Origin: Nannocystis bainbridge | GTDB lineage: Bacteria > Myxococcota_A > Polyangia > Nannocystales > Nannocystaceae | Direction: 5' to 3' | Length of the DNA: 64,000 bases | Assembly: GCF_028368995.1 (NCBI RefSeq) | Contig: NZ_JAQNDL010000001.1 | Span: forward strand, 1,488,001 to 1,552,000 | Shown: piece by piece, positions 44,187 through 53,039 of the stretch | Position numbering within the stretch: position 1 is the stretch's first letter | Layout of the letters: every line of letters begins with the position of its first letter | The notes under the pieces: model-generated | The model's input: only the letters and a program-made list of their open reading frames with translations | Told to the model about the DNA's origin: nothing | Database searches by the model: none | Made by a program: the position numbers and the translations under genes

Positions 44187-44630
44187 GGACGTGGACTCGG
44201 TTCGCTGGAGGTTGGTGACCGGGTGCGAGCAATGCGAGGTCTGGTCGTCTTCGCAGAGGATAACCTCGTAGAAGGTGCCGGTGAGGTTCTTCGCCGTTTC
44301 GCGGGTCGCGGGGAGAGACACGGCGCTCGACAGGCCCTCTCACGGCAGGACGCAGCGAGGAGCTCGACCGTCTCACGAAATTTGTCGAGCCCCGGACCTA
44401 CGGCCCCGCCTCATGCCCTGCCCTACCGAGAACACGGGCGACCGGGCACCTCACGTGTGTTCAGGGAGACGCATGACCAGCGGCGACTCGCCGCTCGTCA
44501 CGCTCTACTGGATGCCCTCGAATCCAGGTCGGCCGTCGCGGTCATCGACGCTGAGCGCGACCTCGAAGCGCTGCTCGTGGCGAGCTCCGACGCCATCACG
44601 CAGCCGAACATCCGGCATACTCTGCGCGGC
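44187..44630. other. Intergenic region, nothing recognised
   Basis: About 440 bp between divergent genes. The forward open frames extending upstream of the glyoxalase gene look non-coding. Confidence 0.45.
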
Positions 44631-45035
44631 ATGTCCTCCCTCGAGCTCGTGGCCCTGATCGTCGACGACTACGACCCCGCGATCGAATTCTTCGTCGGCG
44701 CGCTCGGCTTCACATTGGTCGAGGACTCGCCGGCGCACACCAACGACGGGCGCTCGAAGCGTTGGGTGGTCGTGCGGCCGCCCGGGGCGCAGACGGCGAT
44801 CTTGCTCGCGCGCGCCGACGGGCCGCGTCAGGCCGCGGCTGTCGGCGAGCAGTTCGCCGGCCGCGTCGGCCTGTTCCTGCGCGTCGACGACTTCGAGGCC
44901 GCACACGCGCGCATGCTCGCGGCCGGCGTCGAGTTCGTGTCTGCCCCGCGCACCGAGCCGTACGGGCGCGTCGCCGTGTTCCGCGACATCGCCGGCAACC
45001 GCTGGGACATGCTCGGCCCGGACCCGCGCCGCTGA
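44631..45035 (+). CDS. VOC (glyoxalase/bleomycin-resistance fold) protein
   Basis: 134 residues from the ATG at 44631. The two beta-alpha-beta-beta-beta units are plain: LELVALIVDDYDPAIEFF with FTLVEDSP, and GLFLRVDDFEAAHARMLAAGVEF with YGRVAVFRDIAGNRWDMLGP. The late FRDIAGNRW matches the C-terminal strand with a metal-site position. Members may be dioxygenases, isomerases or resistance proteins; single-domain length is normal. Substrate cannot be told. An intact GACATGTCC hairpin begins 27 bp after its stop. Confidence 0.85.
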   Translation: MSSLELVALIVDDYDPAIEFFVGALGFTLVEDSPAHTNDGRSKRWVVVRPPGAQTAILLARADGPRQAAAVGEQFAGRVGLFLRVDDFEAAHARMLAAGVEFVSAPRTEPYGRVAVFRDIAGNRWDMLGPDPRR

Positions 45036-45061
45036 GCTGCCACCTCGTGGCGCACGCGAGT

Positions 45062-45083
45062 GACATGTCCTTTCGGACATGCC
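45062..45083. repeat. GACATGTC-type hairpin
   Basis: GACATGTCC - tttc - GGACATGCC, one mismatch in a 9-bp stem. It sits in the 51-bp gap between convergent genes, so it could end both transcripts; no T run follows. Confidence 0.75.
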
Positions 45084-45086
45084 GCG

Positions 45087-46205
45087 TCACTCGGCGGCGA
45101 GCACCGCCAGCGCGTCCGACGACTCGTAGTAGACGGCGTCGAGCCCACGCAGCAGCGCGGCCCGCTGTTCGCGGGAGAACACCGGCTCTAGCGACTTCAA
45201 GACGCGAGGGTCGTAGAAGCGGAAATACACGCGGTCCGCCTCGCCCTCGACCTCGACCATCAAGAACTGTCGCAGGTGCCGCCGCACCGCCTCGAGCGGC
45301 TTCTTGCTGACGAGGAACACGCCCCACGCGTCGCCCCAGCCCTCATGGACCAGGCGCTCGAGCAGCAGGGAGTCGGCCCGCAGCTGGACCACGTACGGCG
45401 CCACGTCGTCGAACGCGCGGCCCCTCTCGCCGTCGAACAGCGAGGCGTAGGGATCGACGCTCTCCTCGATGAGCTGGAGCGCCCGCTCGGAGCGCGCGGC
45501 GTCGACGACCGCGTAGAGCGTGCCCGCGTCGCACGGGGCCCGGAGCGTGGCGAGAGCGGCGAGCCCCGCCTCGCTCGGCGTGACCGGCCCGGGCGGCGGC
45601 GTGTAGTCCTCGACGAGGAAGCGGAAGCTCGTGCGGCCGGCCGTCATCCACCCGCGGCTGGCCAGCTCGCCGACGAAGCACGGCTCGCCGTCGACGGCGA
45701 TCCGGTGCGGGTCGAGGGCCTGCACGTGGGCGCACACGCCGTCCCACACGATCTGGAAGTGCGGCGAGCCGCCGGCATCGGCGTGGACCACGAAATCGGA
45801 CCGCGCAGTGCCCACGGTGCGCGGCTCACCCGGCTCGAGGATCAGCTTGTGGTAGCTCTCGCGGCCCGACCATACTTGCAAGATCGCTCGACGCCTCGTC
45901 GCCGGCCCGAGCGGCAGCAGGTGATAGCGCGCGAACGTGTAGTCGAGCTCGCCGAGCGCGTCGGCGTATTCGGGGTCGAGCTCGCCGAACTCGCGGAGGC
46001 CGAGCGGACCGAGGTTGGTGCGCGCGCGATCGTCAGGGTGAGGGATCCGGCCGCGGGCGGTGGTCCGGGCCATGAACTCGAGCTGGACGGCGATCGTTCG
46101 CAGCGCGGGCCAGCGCGAGGGGTCGAGCGCGCGGGTGTGGGCGCGGGCCTCGGCGAGCACCTCCGCGAAGGCGTCGCGCGACGTGATCCGCATCAGCTCG
46201 GACAC
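45087..46205 (-). CDS. Fusion of Tsi6-like domain, FHA domain and DUF4123 (T6SS effector chaperone)
   Basis: 372 residues from a GTG at 46205, three bases after the stop of the PAAR gene. Residues about 20-95 (RTIAVQLEFMA, NLGPLGLREFGELDPEYADAL) resemble the Tsi6 immunity fold. Residues about 105-200 resemble an FHA domain (LEPGEPRTVGTARSDFVV, SPHFQIVWDG, RIAVDGEPCF). Residues about 225-365 match DUF4123: LYAVVDAARS, VAPYVVQL, GDAWGVFLVSKKPLEAVRRHLRQFL, VYFRFYDPRVLKSL. DUF4123 proteins load PAAR or VgrG-linked toxins onto the type VI spike. The neighbour is a PAAR protein, as expected for a chaperone. Joining a putative immunity domain and a phosphothreonine reader to a loader in one chain is unusual. 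Confidence 0.7.
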   Translation of the reverse strand: MSELMRITSRDAFAEVLAEARAHTRALDPSRWPALRTIAVQLEFMARTTARGRIPHPDDRARTNLGPLGLREFGELDPEYADALGELDYTFARYHLLPLGPATRRRAILQVWSGRESYHKLILEPGEPRTVGTARSDFVVHADAGGSPHFQIVWDGVCAHVQALDPHRIAVDGEPCFVGELASRGWMTAGRTSFRFLVEDYTPPPGPVTPSEAGLAALATLRAPCDAGTLYAVVDAARSERALQLIEESVDPYASLFDGERGRAFDDVAPYVVQLRADSLLLERLVHEGWGDAWGVFLVSKKPLEAVRRHLRQFLMVEVEGEADRVYFRFYDPRVLKSLEPVFSREQRAALLRGLDAVYYESSDALAVLAAE

Positions 46206-46208
46206 GCG

Positions 46209-47198
46209 TCAGCCCCACGGGTGAAAGCGCTTGGGGATCATGACCTGCGTGGCGCCGCCCTTGCAGTGCACGGGATCCGCGAGCGACCAATCGTCGACGA
46301 TGGGGGCGGCGGTGCTCTGGAGGCCGAGAGCGGGATCGCCGAAGGTGACCTCGCGCGGCTCGCGGACCACGGGCGGCGGGCTCGGCTTGCCGTCGACGAG
46401 CGCGTAGGCGGAAGACGAGCAGCCGACCTCCTCCGGCGTGATCGACGGGTCGAGCGTGAAGTACTGGCCGGTGCCGGCGCCCGGGATGCTGCGCTGAAAC
46501 AGGGTCTGCTCGCTGAACGAGCGCACCGAGACGGGCCGGCTCAGGTCGATGCCCTTGATGTGCGAGAGGATCTGGCTCGGCTTCATCTTGCTGGGCCCGT
46601 GCGCGGCGTAGAACTGATAGGCGACGGCGTAGCGGGTCTGCACGCGCAGCTCCGCGAGGCCGTCGTCCGCGTCGTCCTGGGCGGCGAGCTCGTGCTTCGA
46701 GACGTCGAGGTCGGCGAAGGCGTCGCGGCCGCTGCGGGCGCCGGGCGGCGGCTCGTCGTCGTCGAGGGTCGCGCTGCCCGGGTCGGACGCGATCGGCTCG
46801 GCGGAGTCGTCGAAGGTGTCGACCGCGACGCGCTGGCGCTCGCACTCCTCACAGAAGGGCGTCCCGCGGCGCGCGGCGACCCGGAGCGCGAAGCTCTGCG
46901 GGGTGTCGCCGATGATCACGGTCGGGCAGCCGGCCGTGATCATGTCGCCCGAGGCGTGCACGGCGGGATCGGTGCGGCGCGCGGCCTGGCGGTGATTGAT
47001 CAGCACGGTCGCCGAGCCCTGCTTGATCTTGTCGGTCGGACCGACCGGGAAGCACACGACGCGATCGTCCTTCCGCGCCGCCGGGAGGAAGCCGACGATC
47101 ACGTCGGCGCTGCCCGAATAGATCGGCCCGCCGACGTGCGGCACGGGCCCGTCTTTGGGGCAGCTGTGATAGTCGCTGATCCGGGCGGCTTCGGGCAT
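46209..47198 (-). CDS. PAAR-domain protein with C-terminal toxin-like domain
   Basis: 329 residues. Residues 1-120 are a PAAR-like (DUF4150 type) domain: CPKDGPVPHVGGPIYSGS, VGFLPAARKDDRVVCF, GSATVLINHRQAARRTDP, CPTVIIGDTPQSF. PAAR proteins cap the VgrG spike and carry effectors. After an acidic linker (about 130-190) the C-terminal part has YQFYAAHG, ILSHIKGIDLSRPVSVRSF, PGAGTGQYFTLDP. This pattern is seen in polymorphic toxins of the type 46 kind; the enzymatic activity is not certain and could be NAD- or nucleotide-directed. The following gene holds a loader and a Tsi6-like domain. No T6SS core genes (tssB/C, vgrG, hcp) are in the window. Confidence 0.75.
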   Translation of the reverse strand: MPEAARISDYHSCPKDGPVPHVGGPIYSGSADVIVGFLPAARKDDRVVCFPVGPTDKIKQGSATVLINHRQAARRTDPAVHASGDMITAGCPTVIIGDTPQSFALRVAARRGTPFCEECERQRVAVDTFDDSAEPIASDPGSATLDDDEPPPGARSGRDAFADLDVSKHELAAQDDADDGLAELRVQTRYAVAYQFYAAHGPSKMKPSQILSHIKGIDLSRPVSVRSFSEQTLFQRSIPGAGTGQYFTLDPSITPEEVGCSSSAYALVDGKPSPPPVVREPREVTFGDPALGLQSTAAPIVDDWSLADPVHCKGGATQVMIPKRFHPWG

Positions 47199-47389
47199 GA
47201 CAACGGCCTTCTGCGGGTTCGTGGCAGCCTAACAGAAGACGCGGAGGGCGACACACGAACGGCGATGTGGCCATGGGACGCATCATGCGCGCCGCGGTCC
47301 GCGGATGCGTGCGCGACGCGGGCGCGCGCGCGCTTTCGTCGGCGCAATGGACAGACGCGGGTCATCGCGGGCATGATGGTCGGACGCCC

Positions 47390-49414
47390 GTGTCCGGTTC
47401 GTTCTCTCCGCGCGTCGGTGACCGCGTCCGCGAACGCTTCGAGCTGATGGCGCCGCTGCGCGAGGGCGGATCGACGCAGGTGTTCCTGGCCGTCGATCAT
47501 CAGGTCGGCCGCGAGGTGGAGCTGCTGCTGTTCGACCCGACCTGCGTCCGGGCCGAGTCGTGGAGCGCGTTCGCTCGAGCGGTCCGCGCGGCGGCCGCGG
47601 CCAAGATCCCGGGCCTGGTGCTGCCCCGGGGCTTGACGGAGGCCGCCCCCGCCCCGCCGTATTGCGCGACGGACGTACAAGCGGCGTCCAGCCTGGCGCG
47701 GCTGGTCGAGCGCGGCCCCACGCCCTGGCAGCGCGCGCTGACCCTGTGCGAGCGGATCGCGGCGATCGTCGAGCGCGCGCACGCGGCCACGGGCGTGGCC
47801 CACCGCGCGCTGACGCCGTCGCGCTGCGTCGTGACCGGGCGCGACGAGGTGCGGGTGCTCGACTACGGGGTCGTCGAGGTGACGGGCGTCGAGGACTCGC
47901 CGTACCGCGCACCGGAGCAGCAAGGCGACAGCGGCGATCCGCGGAGCGATGTCCGGGCGATCGGGGTGATGCTCTGTGAATTGATCACGGGCCAGCGCGT
48001 CGGCGACGAACCACCGCGGGTGGACGCGATCGCCGACCTGAGCCAGGGCGTCCGCGACCTCGTCCACAAGGCTCTGGGCGCCGATCCAGGGCAGCGCTAC
48101 GCCGATCTGGCGGCGCTGCGCGTGGCGATGTGCGCCCTGCTCGAGATCGAGTTCGTCGCGGTCCAGCCCGCGCCGCCGCCGGCTTCGCGCGAGCCGAAAC
48201 CAGCCCCGCGCGCCGAGCCGTCGCCCGCCGGCGCGGAGCCCCCGTTGCACGGCGGCGCGACGGCGTCTTCGCAGCGCGACGTACGGCGCGACACGGCGCC
48301 TCCGCAGTCGCGCCGCACGGCCCCGCAGTCCGTGGTCCCCTCGGCGCTCCCGCCTCCGCAATCGCGCCGCACGGCCCCGCAGTCCGTGGTCCCCTCGGCG
48401 CTCCCGCCTCGCTCGGCGAAGCCTTCGCCCGCCGCGCCGCCGCCCCTGCTGCCGCCGCTGGAGGACGGGACCCAGGTGCTCGCGCTCGATTCGATCGCGC
48501 AGGCACCGGCCGCGCGCACGAGCCGGACGGGCGCGCAGGTCCCCGTCCCCGCGAGCGACGGGACTCAGGTGCTCGCGCTCGATTCGCTCGCGCCTGCGTC
48601 ACCGACTGCGCGCACGCAAAGGACAGGCGCGCAGGTCCCCGTCTCCGCGGCGAGCGATGGGACTCAGGTGCTCGCGCTCGATTCGCTCACGCCCGCGTCA
48701 CCGGCTGCGCGCACGCACGAGACGGGCGCGCAGGTCCCCATCCCGGTGAGCGACAGGACCGAAGTGGTGTCGCTCGAAGCGATCGCGCAGGCAGCTCAGG
48801 CTGCGCGCGCGCGCAAGACGGGCGCGCAGGCGTCTGTTCCGCCGGCGAGCGCGAGGTCGGGGGCGACTTCGCGGCGCGCGGTCAACGGCTCGCCTGCAGC
48901 CTCCACCCGCCCCGGCACCGGGTCCCAGCGGGCCATCGCGCGTCCGGAGCCGCCGGTCGACGCGACGGTCGTCGCGCGCTCGCCCTTGAATCCTTCGCTC
49001 TCGCGGCTGCCGGCGCCGGCCTCGGCCGCCGCGAATGGCGTCACTCGACAGCCCGCGAATCGATCGACCCCGTCGCCCGCGATGGCGACATTCGTCGGGG
49101 CGCGGCCCGCCTCCGACTCGACGATGATCCTGCCGGCGCCCGAGCTCCCGGTGCGAGCGAGCGAGCCGGATCGCACGGTGATCTGGCGACCGCCAGGCGC
49201 GTCTGAAGACGACGCCGCAACGTCGCGCGGATCCTCGGAGGTCGCGCCGGAGCTGCCGTCGCACGAGCAGACCAGGATCCTCGCGCCGGGGCCCGTCCCG
49301 CCGAAGTCACCGCGGCTGGCCGCGGCCGCAGGATGGTCGCTGCAGAAGAAGCTGCTCGTCGTCAATGTCGCGCTCGCCGTGGTCATCCTGGTCGGGGTGA
49401 TCGTCGCGACCTGA
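47390..49414 (+). CDS. Ser/Thr pseudokinase with Thr-motif tail and C-terminal TM
   Basis: About 674 residues from a GTG at 47390; the frame is open to 47267, so a longer form is possible. The kinase-like domain (1-255) starts RFELMAPLREGGSTQVFLAVD. The ATP Lys is missing (EVELLLF in place of VAVK), the catalytic loop reads HRALTPSR instead of HRDLKPxN, and DFG is DYG. PYRAPEQ is kept. Thus it is probably inactive. The tail is Pro/Ala-rich with two tandem copies of a 19-residue unit (48300-48413) and four 33-residue units of the type DGTQVLALDS, ART, TGAQVP (about 48468-48850). Further on are Thr motifs TMILP, TVIW, TRIL. The chain ends in one TM segment (LLVVNVALAVVILVGVIVA). It is next to an FHA protein. 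Confidence 0.75.
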   Translation: MSGSFSPRVGDRVRERFELMAPLREGGSTQVFLAVDHQVGREVELLLFDPTCVRAESWSAFARAVRAAAAAKIPGLVLPRGLTEAAPAPPYCATDVQAASSLARLVERGPTPWQRALTLCERIAAIVERAHAATGVAHRALTPSRCVVTGRDEVRVLDYGVVEVTGVEDSPYRAPEQQGDSGDPRSDVRAIGVMLCELITGQRVGDEPPRVDAIADLSQGVRDLVHKALGADPGQRYADLAALRVAMCALLEIEFVAVQPAPPPASREPKPAPRAEPSPAGAEPPLHGGATASSQRDVRRDTAPPQSRRTAPQSVVPSALPPPQSRRTAPQSVVPSALPPRSAKPSPAAPPPLLPPLEDGTQVLALDSIAQAPAARTSRTGAQVPVPASDGTQVLALDSLAPASPTARTQRTGAQVPVSAASDGTQVLALDSLTPASPAARTHETGAQVPIPVSDRTEVVSLEAIAQAAQAARARKTGAQASVPPASARSGATSRRAVNGSPAASTRPGTGSQRAIARPEPPVDATVVARSPLNPSLSRLPAPASAAANGVTRQPANRSTPSPAMATFVGARPASDSTMILPAPELPVRASEPDRTVIWRPPGASEDDAATSRGSSEVAPELPSHEQTRILAPGPVPPKSPRLAAAAGWSLQKKLLVVNVALAVVILVGVIVAT

Positions 49415-49829
49415 GGCGAGCGCCCGCGCGTGAGTCGCACGAGTGGCTTCGCGCGTCGCTGCGCGGACCTCTGCGCATGCTCGCCAGCGCTCGTCGCCGT
49501 CGTGACAGCCGCGCAAGAAGGCCGGCCCATGGACCGGCTATGTCCAGTGCGTATCCGGTGCGTCGTCGCCCGCGCCTCCGGGTGGACCGGGCGTCACGCG
49601 TCGGGAATCGTAGGAGTCCTCGAACCGCGCCCGGGCGAGGGCCTCACGGGCGATCCGAGGGGGTCCACGCGGCATCCGCATGCGCACGCCAGTTCGGTGA
49701 TTCACGCCGATCGTCCGGGGCGCGCGGGCTCGTCGCGCCGTCCGTGCCGGAGGCGACCGTGTTACAGTCCGCCGCGATGGACTCGGTGATGTCTCCGCGC
49801 TCGCGCAGCCACCGGGGCGAGGGACCACT
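49415..49829. other. Intergenic region, nothing recognised
   Basis: About 415 bp between two same-strand genes. Open frames are short and compositionally poor. Confidence 0.45.
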
Positions 49830-52022
49830 TTGAGCACCCCAAAGGTCATCGGGTTGAACATCCGCAAGGAGGCGAGCGGACGCAGCGCCAAGCTCGGCCT
49901 GCTCCCACGCGGCGCACGGATCGAGCTCGGCGAGCGCTCGTCGGACGGCAAGTGGGCGCGGATCGGCCGCGTGGTGTCCGGCCAGATCGCCCCGGTGCAG
50001 CAGAACGGCGCCCTCGATCCCACGGCCGCCACCGGCTGGGTGTTCATCGGCGAGCTCGATCAAGGCGCCGCCCAGCCCGAGGTGTTCGACGAGGTCGTCG
50101 CCCCGGCCAAGCCGGTCGCGATGGCGGCCGGCGAGTTCGTCGGATACATCGGCGAATATCAACAGCACGTCGACGCGCTGCAGACCCCGGTCCGCGGGCG
50201 CCGTCCGCTGCTCCACCTCGAGGTGTTCAGCGGCGACGACGTCCCGGGCTTCATCGAGAAGTGCCGGCAATACGCCAAGACGCTGCCGGCCGGCAGCGGG
50301 ACCCTGTTCGTGGTCGAGAAGGGCGCGAAGCTGGTCCAGCCCGCGTCGTCGAACGGCGAGATCGGGGCCGACGACCCGGTGGCGCCCGTCGCCAGCAAGG
50401 CCGCCGGCGCGTGGGTGCAGGTCAAGCGCGCGACGCTGCAAGTGCTGGAGCGCCGCCCGCTCGGCGAATACGACACCGCGACCAAGACCTACGCCAGCGG
50501 CGCCGTCTTCACCGGCTGGTTCGTGGGCGCGCAGGACGGTCAGCGCACGCAGGACGAGGCCGCCTCGGGACGCCTCGGCTATACGCGACGCGAGGTGCTG
50601 GTGCCGACGGGCCAGCCGGTGTGGGTGGAGCGCTCGGCGCTCGACGCCCGGGCGACGGCGTGCGTGCCGTTGAAGACGTGGAGCGAGTATCCGCTGCGGG
50701 TGGCCAACGCCGCCGATCCGCCGGTCACCCTCACCCGCGTGATCTCGAAGACGGAGCTCGAGCGCACGCCGGCGAGCGGGCGGGCCACCGACCCCGATGG
50801 CAACCTCTGGTGGCGCGTGTCGGCGCGGCGCGACCCCGACTCGAGCGGCAACACCACGGCCGTCGGCTGGGCCTGTGAAAAGGGCCACGACAAGGTGTCG
50901 TGGCAATCGCCGTGGGCCTGGCCGGGCTTCGAGTTCGTCGAGGAGGGGGAGATCGAGCCGGTCGATCAGTGGTCGACGATGCTCTACCGCATGGGCATGG
51001 CCAACGACGAGGAGCTGAGCGACTTCAAGATGCGCGCCGACAAGGTCGACAAGAGCGCGCTGCTGCAGAAGCTCTACGAGCTGATCGACACCAACAAGAA
51101 CTGGATCTTCGAGCCCCACGAGCTGCGCGCGGCGATGCGGCAGCCGCTGCTGGCGCAGGCGTTGAGCCGGATCCTCAGCCGCTACGAGAGCGAGTGGGGC
51201 GGCGAGGACGCCAAGTGGGACGCCCTCGACCCGCTGGTCCTCGACGGCAAGCCGGAGTGGCAGGCCGAGAAGCTGCGGATCAAGGGGCTGCGGTGGTGGC
51301 CGCAGGTGGCCGCCAAGGTGCAGGGGTTCCCGAGCAGCCCGGTGGCCTACCACATCCATCCGACGGGCCTCATCGAGAACTTCTACTCCCAGCCCAGCGC
51401 CACCGCCGCCAGCGCCGACACCGGCGGCGCGCGGGAGAAGAGCGGCGCGGTGTGGGTCAGCCGCTTCATGCCCAGCCAGGCCATCTCGGACCTCAAGGAC
51501 CCGTTCCGCACGAGCGTCACGAACTTCTTCAACGCCCTCGCCACCGCGGGCGTGGCGAGGAACATCAACACCACGCTGCGCCCGCCGCAGCGCTCCTATT
51601 TGATGTACTACGCCCGCGAGATCACCGCGGGCCGGCTCGCGCCCGACAAGGTGCCCGCATTCGTCCCGCAGGACGGCGACGCGCCGGTCAACATCGACTG
51701 GGCGCACCTCGACAGCGCGGGCAAGCCGAACCTCACCGCCGCCCGGCAGGGGGCGCGAGAGATGGACACGAGGTACGGAGCCGCCGGCGCGATCGGCATG
51801 GCCTACCGGTCGAATCACAACAAGGGCCAGGCGATCGACGTCAGCTTCACGCCGGCGTGGGGCGTCGGCAAGAGCGTCGTCGACGCCACCGGCAAGACCG
51901 TGGCGATCGGCTCGAAGCGAGACCTGCTCGAGGTGGGCGCGACCTACGGCGTCTACCACTGGACCTACCACGGCGCGAAGACCAAATCCGACGAGCCGCA
52001 CTGGTCGCTGACCGGGAATTGA
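49830..52022 (+). CDS. SH3-like / M15-type peptidoglycan peptidase, probable effector
   Basis: 730 residues from a TTG at 49830 with GAGGGA upstream; no signal peptide. The N-terminus (VIGLNIRKEASGRSAKLGLLPRGARIEL, TGWVFIGEL) is a bacterial SH3-like domain. A long middle part includes WIFEPHELRAAMRQPLL and DGKPEWQAEKLRIKGLRWWPQV, stretches I associate with effector-type cell wall hydrolases. The C-terminal part is an M15 metallopeptidase: YRSNHNKGQAIDVSF gives the S-x-H-x6-D zinc site and EPHWSL supplies the final His. M15 enzymes cut D-Ala or L-Ala-D-Glu bonds in peptidoglycan. Absence of a signal peptide and the PAAR neighbourhood suggest delivery by a contractile system (inference). A hairpin pair lies just after the stop. 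Confidence 0.75.
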   Translation: MSTPKVIGLNIRKEASGRSAKLGLLPRGARIELGERSSDGKWARIGRVVSGQIAPVQQNGALDPTAATGWVFIGELDQGAAQPEVFDEVVAPAKPVAMAAGEFVGYIGEYQQHVDALQTPVRGRRPLLHLEVFSGDDVPGFIEKCRQYAKTLPAGSGTLFVVEKGAKLVQPASSNGEIGADDPVAPVASKAAGAWVQVKRATLQVLERRPLGEYDTATKTYASGAVFTGWFVGAQDGQRTQDEAASGRLGYTRREVLVPTGQPVWVERSALDARATACVPLKTWSEYPLRVANAADPPVTLTRVISKTELERTPASGRATDPDGNLWWRVSARRDPDSSGNTTAVGWACEKGHDKVSWQSPWAWPGFEFVEEGEIEPVDQWSTMLYRMGMANDEELSDFKMRADKVDKSALLQKLYELIDTNKNWIFEPHELRAAMRQPLLAQALSRILSRYESEWGGEDAKWDALDPLVLDGKPEWQAEKLRIKGLRWWPQVAAKVQGFPSSPVAYHIHPTGLIENFYSQPSATAASADTGGAREKSGAVWVSRFMPSQAISDLKDPFRTSVTNFFNALATAGVARNINTTLRPPQRSYLMYYAREITAGRLAPDKVPAFVPQDGDAPVNIDWAHLDSAGKPNLTAARQGAREMDTRYGAAGAIGMAYRSNHNKGQAIDVSFTPAWGVGKSVVDATGKTVAIGSKRDLLEVGATYGVYHWTYHGAKTKSDEPHWSLTGN

Positions 52023-52034
52023 TTCGCGCGAACA

Positions 52035-52056
52035 GACATGTCGCAAAGGACATGTC
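52035..52056. repeat. GACATGTC-type inverted repeat
   Basis: GACATGTC - gcaaag - GACATGTC, 12 bp after the stop of the M15 gene. Each half is itself a palindrome. Confidence 0.8.
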
Positions 52057-52084
52057 CGACGCACCGGCGTCGCGCGCTTCTGAG

Positions 52085-52106
52085 AACATGTCTCGAAGGA
52101 CATGTC
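52085..52106. repeat. GACATGTC-type inverted repeat
   Basis: ACATGTC - tcgaag - GACATGT, about 50 bp after the previous copy, between convergent genes. Confidence 0.8.
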
Positions 52107-52154
52107 TGACGAGTCGCGGGGTCGCTGACAAGAACCGGCGGCCCGGCGCCGCGC

Positions 52155-52643
52155 TCACGACGAGAACATGTAGAGCCGACGCGCGATCGCCCGCGGGCAC
52201 CGGCCGATCGGGTCGCCGACCTTTGCCCGGTTGCTGAACTCCTCGTCGGCCGCGGGGGTGGGCTTCGGCTGCGCCGGCGACTTCTCGCCGTCCCCGGTGT
52301 CCTGCGCCGCGGCCTCCTCGCAGAGCCGATCCATCACCTCGGTGGCGGACTTGGGGTTCGCCTTGGCGAGCAGCTCGGCGGCCCACGTGAGCTTCGGGTC
52401 GACGTCGAACTGCTCGCCGAGCACGGCGGCCAGCGCGAGGAAGCGGCTGACGTCTTTCTCGGAGGTGATGTGATGCGCGGCCGCCCGCTCGATGCCCGCC
52501 TTGACCTTGCCGAGGAGCTCCGCGCCGCTCATCCCCGCGACGGAGGGGAGCTGCTCGCCGAGGCGCTTCACCATCTGCGCCTCGAAGTCACGAGCGCCGG
52601 CCTCCGCGAGCTGGGTCATCTGTTGCTTGACGAACTTGAGCAT
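52155..52643 (-). CDS. Small helical protein of the effector island
   Basis: 162 residues from the ATG at 52643. The sequence is helical: MLKFVKQQMTQLAEAGARDFEAQM, then LGKVKAGIERAAAHHITSEKDVSRFLALAAVLGEQFDVDP and LTWAAELLAKAN. A similar pattern (IxxGIxRAxxYGIxxExDVxRFL, then FDxxP and WA) is common in small proteins beside effector and lipase genes of type VI loci. Role unknown; immunity or accessory function is inferred from position between two wall hydrolases. The acidic/Pro-rich C-terminus looks disordered. Confidence 0.6.
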   Translation of the reverse strand: MLKFVKQQMTQLAEAGARDFEAQMVKRLGEQLPSVAGMSGAELLGKVKAGIERAAAHHITSEKDVSRFLALAAVLGEQFDVDPKLTWAAELLAKANPKSATEVMDRLCEEAAAQDTGDGEKSPAQPKPTPAADEEFSNRAKVGDPIGRCPRAIARRLYMFSS

Positions 52644-53039
52644 GGCGGCCGAACTACAGCTTCCATTTTTATCACTTCCGCTGCGCCCGCGCGACCGGGG
52701 CGGCGCACGCCGGACGCACGAGAGTTCGCCCTGGCTCGCCCCGCGGGCGCGCGATGCGTCCCAGGCGCAGCCCGTGCCGTGCAGGCTCATGTGCCTGTGC
52801 GTGCTGGCGCTCGCTTCGAGGACCGAGAGCGACGAGACGCGGCTGGCGCAGGCCGAGGTCTTCCGCTCTCGTGTCATCGTCGGGGCGTGAGCGCACTCGA
52901 GCGTCGGGCGTCTGTCCGCCGGGCCGAGCCAGGCCCGCGCGGACGCAGCGGCCGCCTTGCGCCGCCCTGGGCCCGTCGATATCCTCGCTCATGAGAACGC
53001 GCGTCGGAGCGACGCGACCGATCGGCGGCGGGTGGCGGG
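52644..53039. other. Intergenic region, nothing recognised
   Basis: About 395 bp between divergent genes. No conserved-looking frame; presumably promoters for both sides. Confidence 0.45.
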
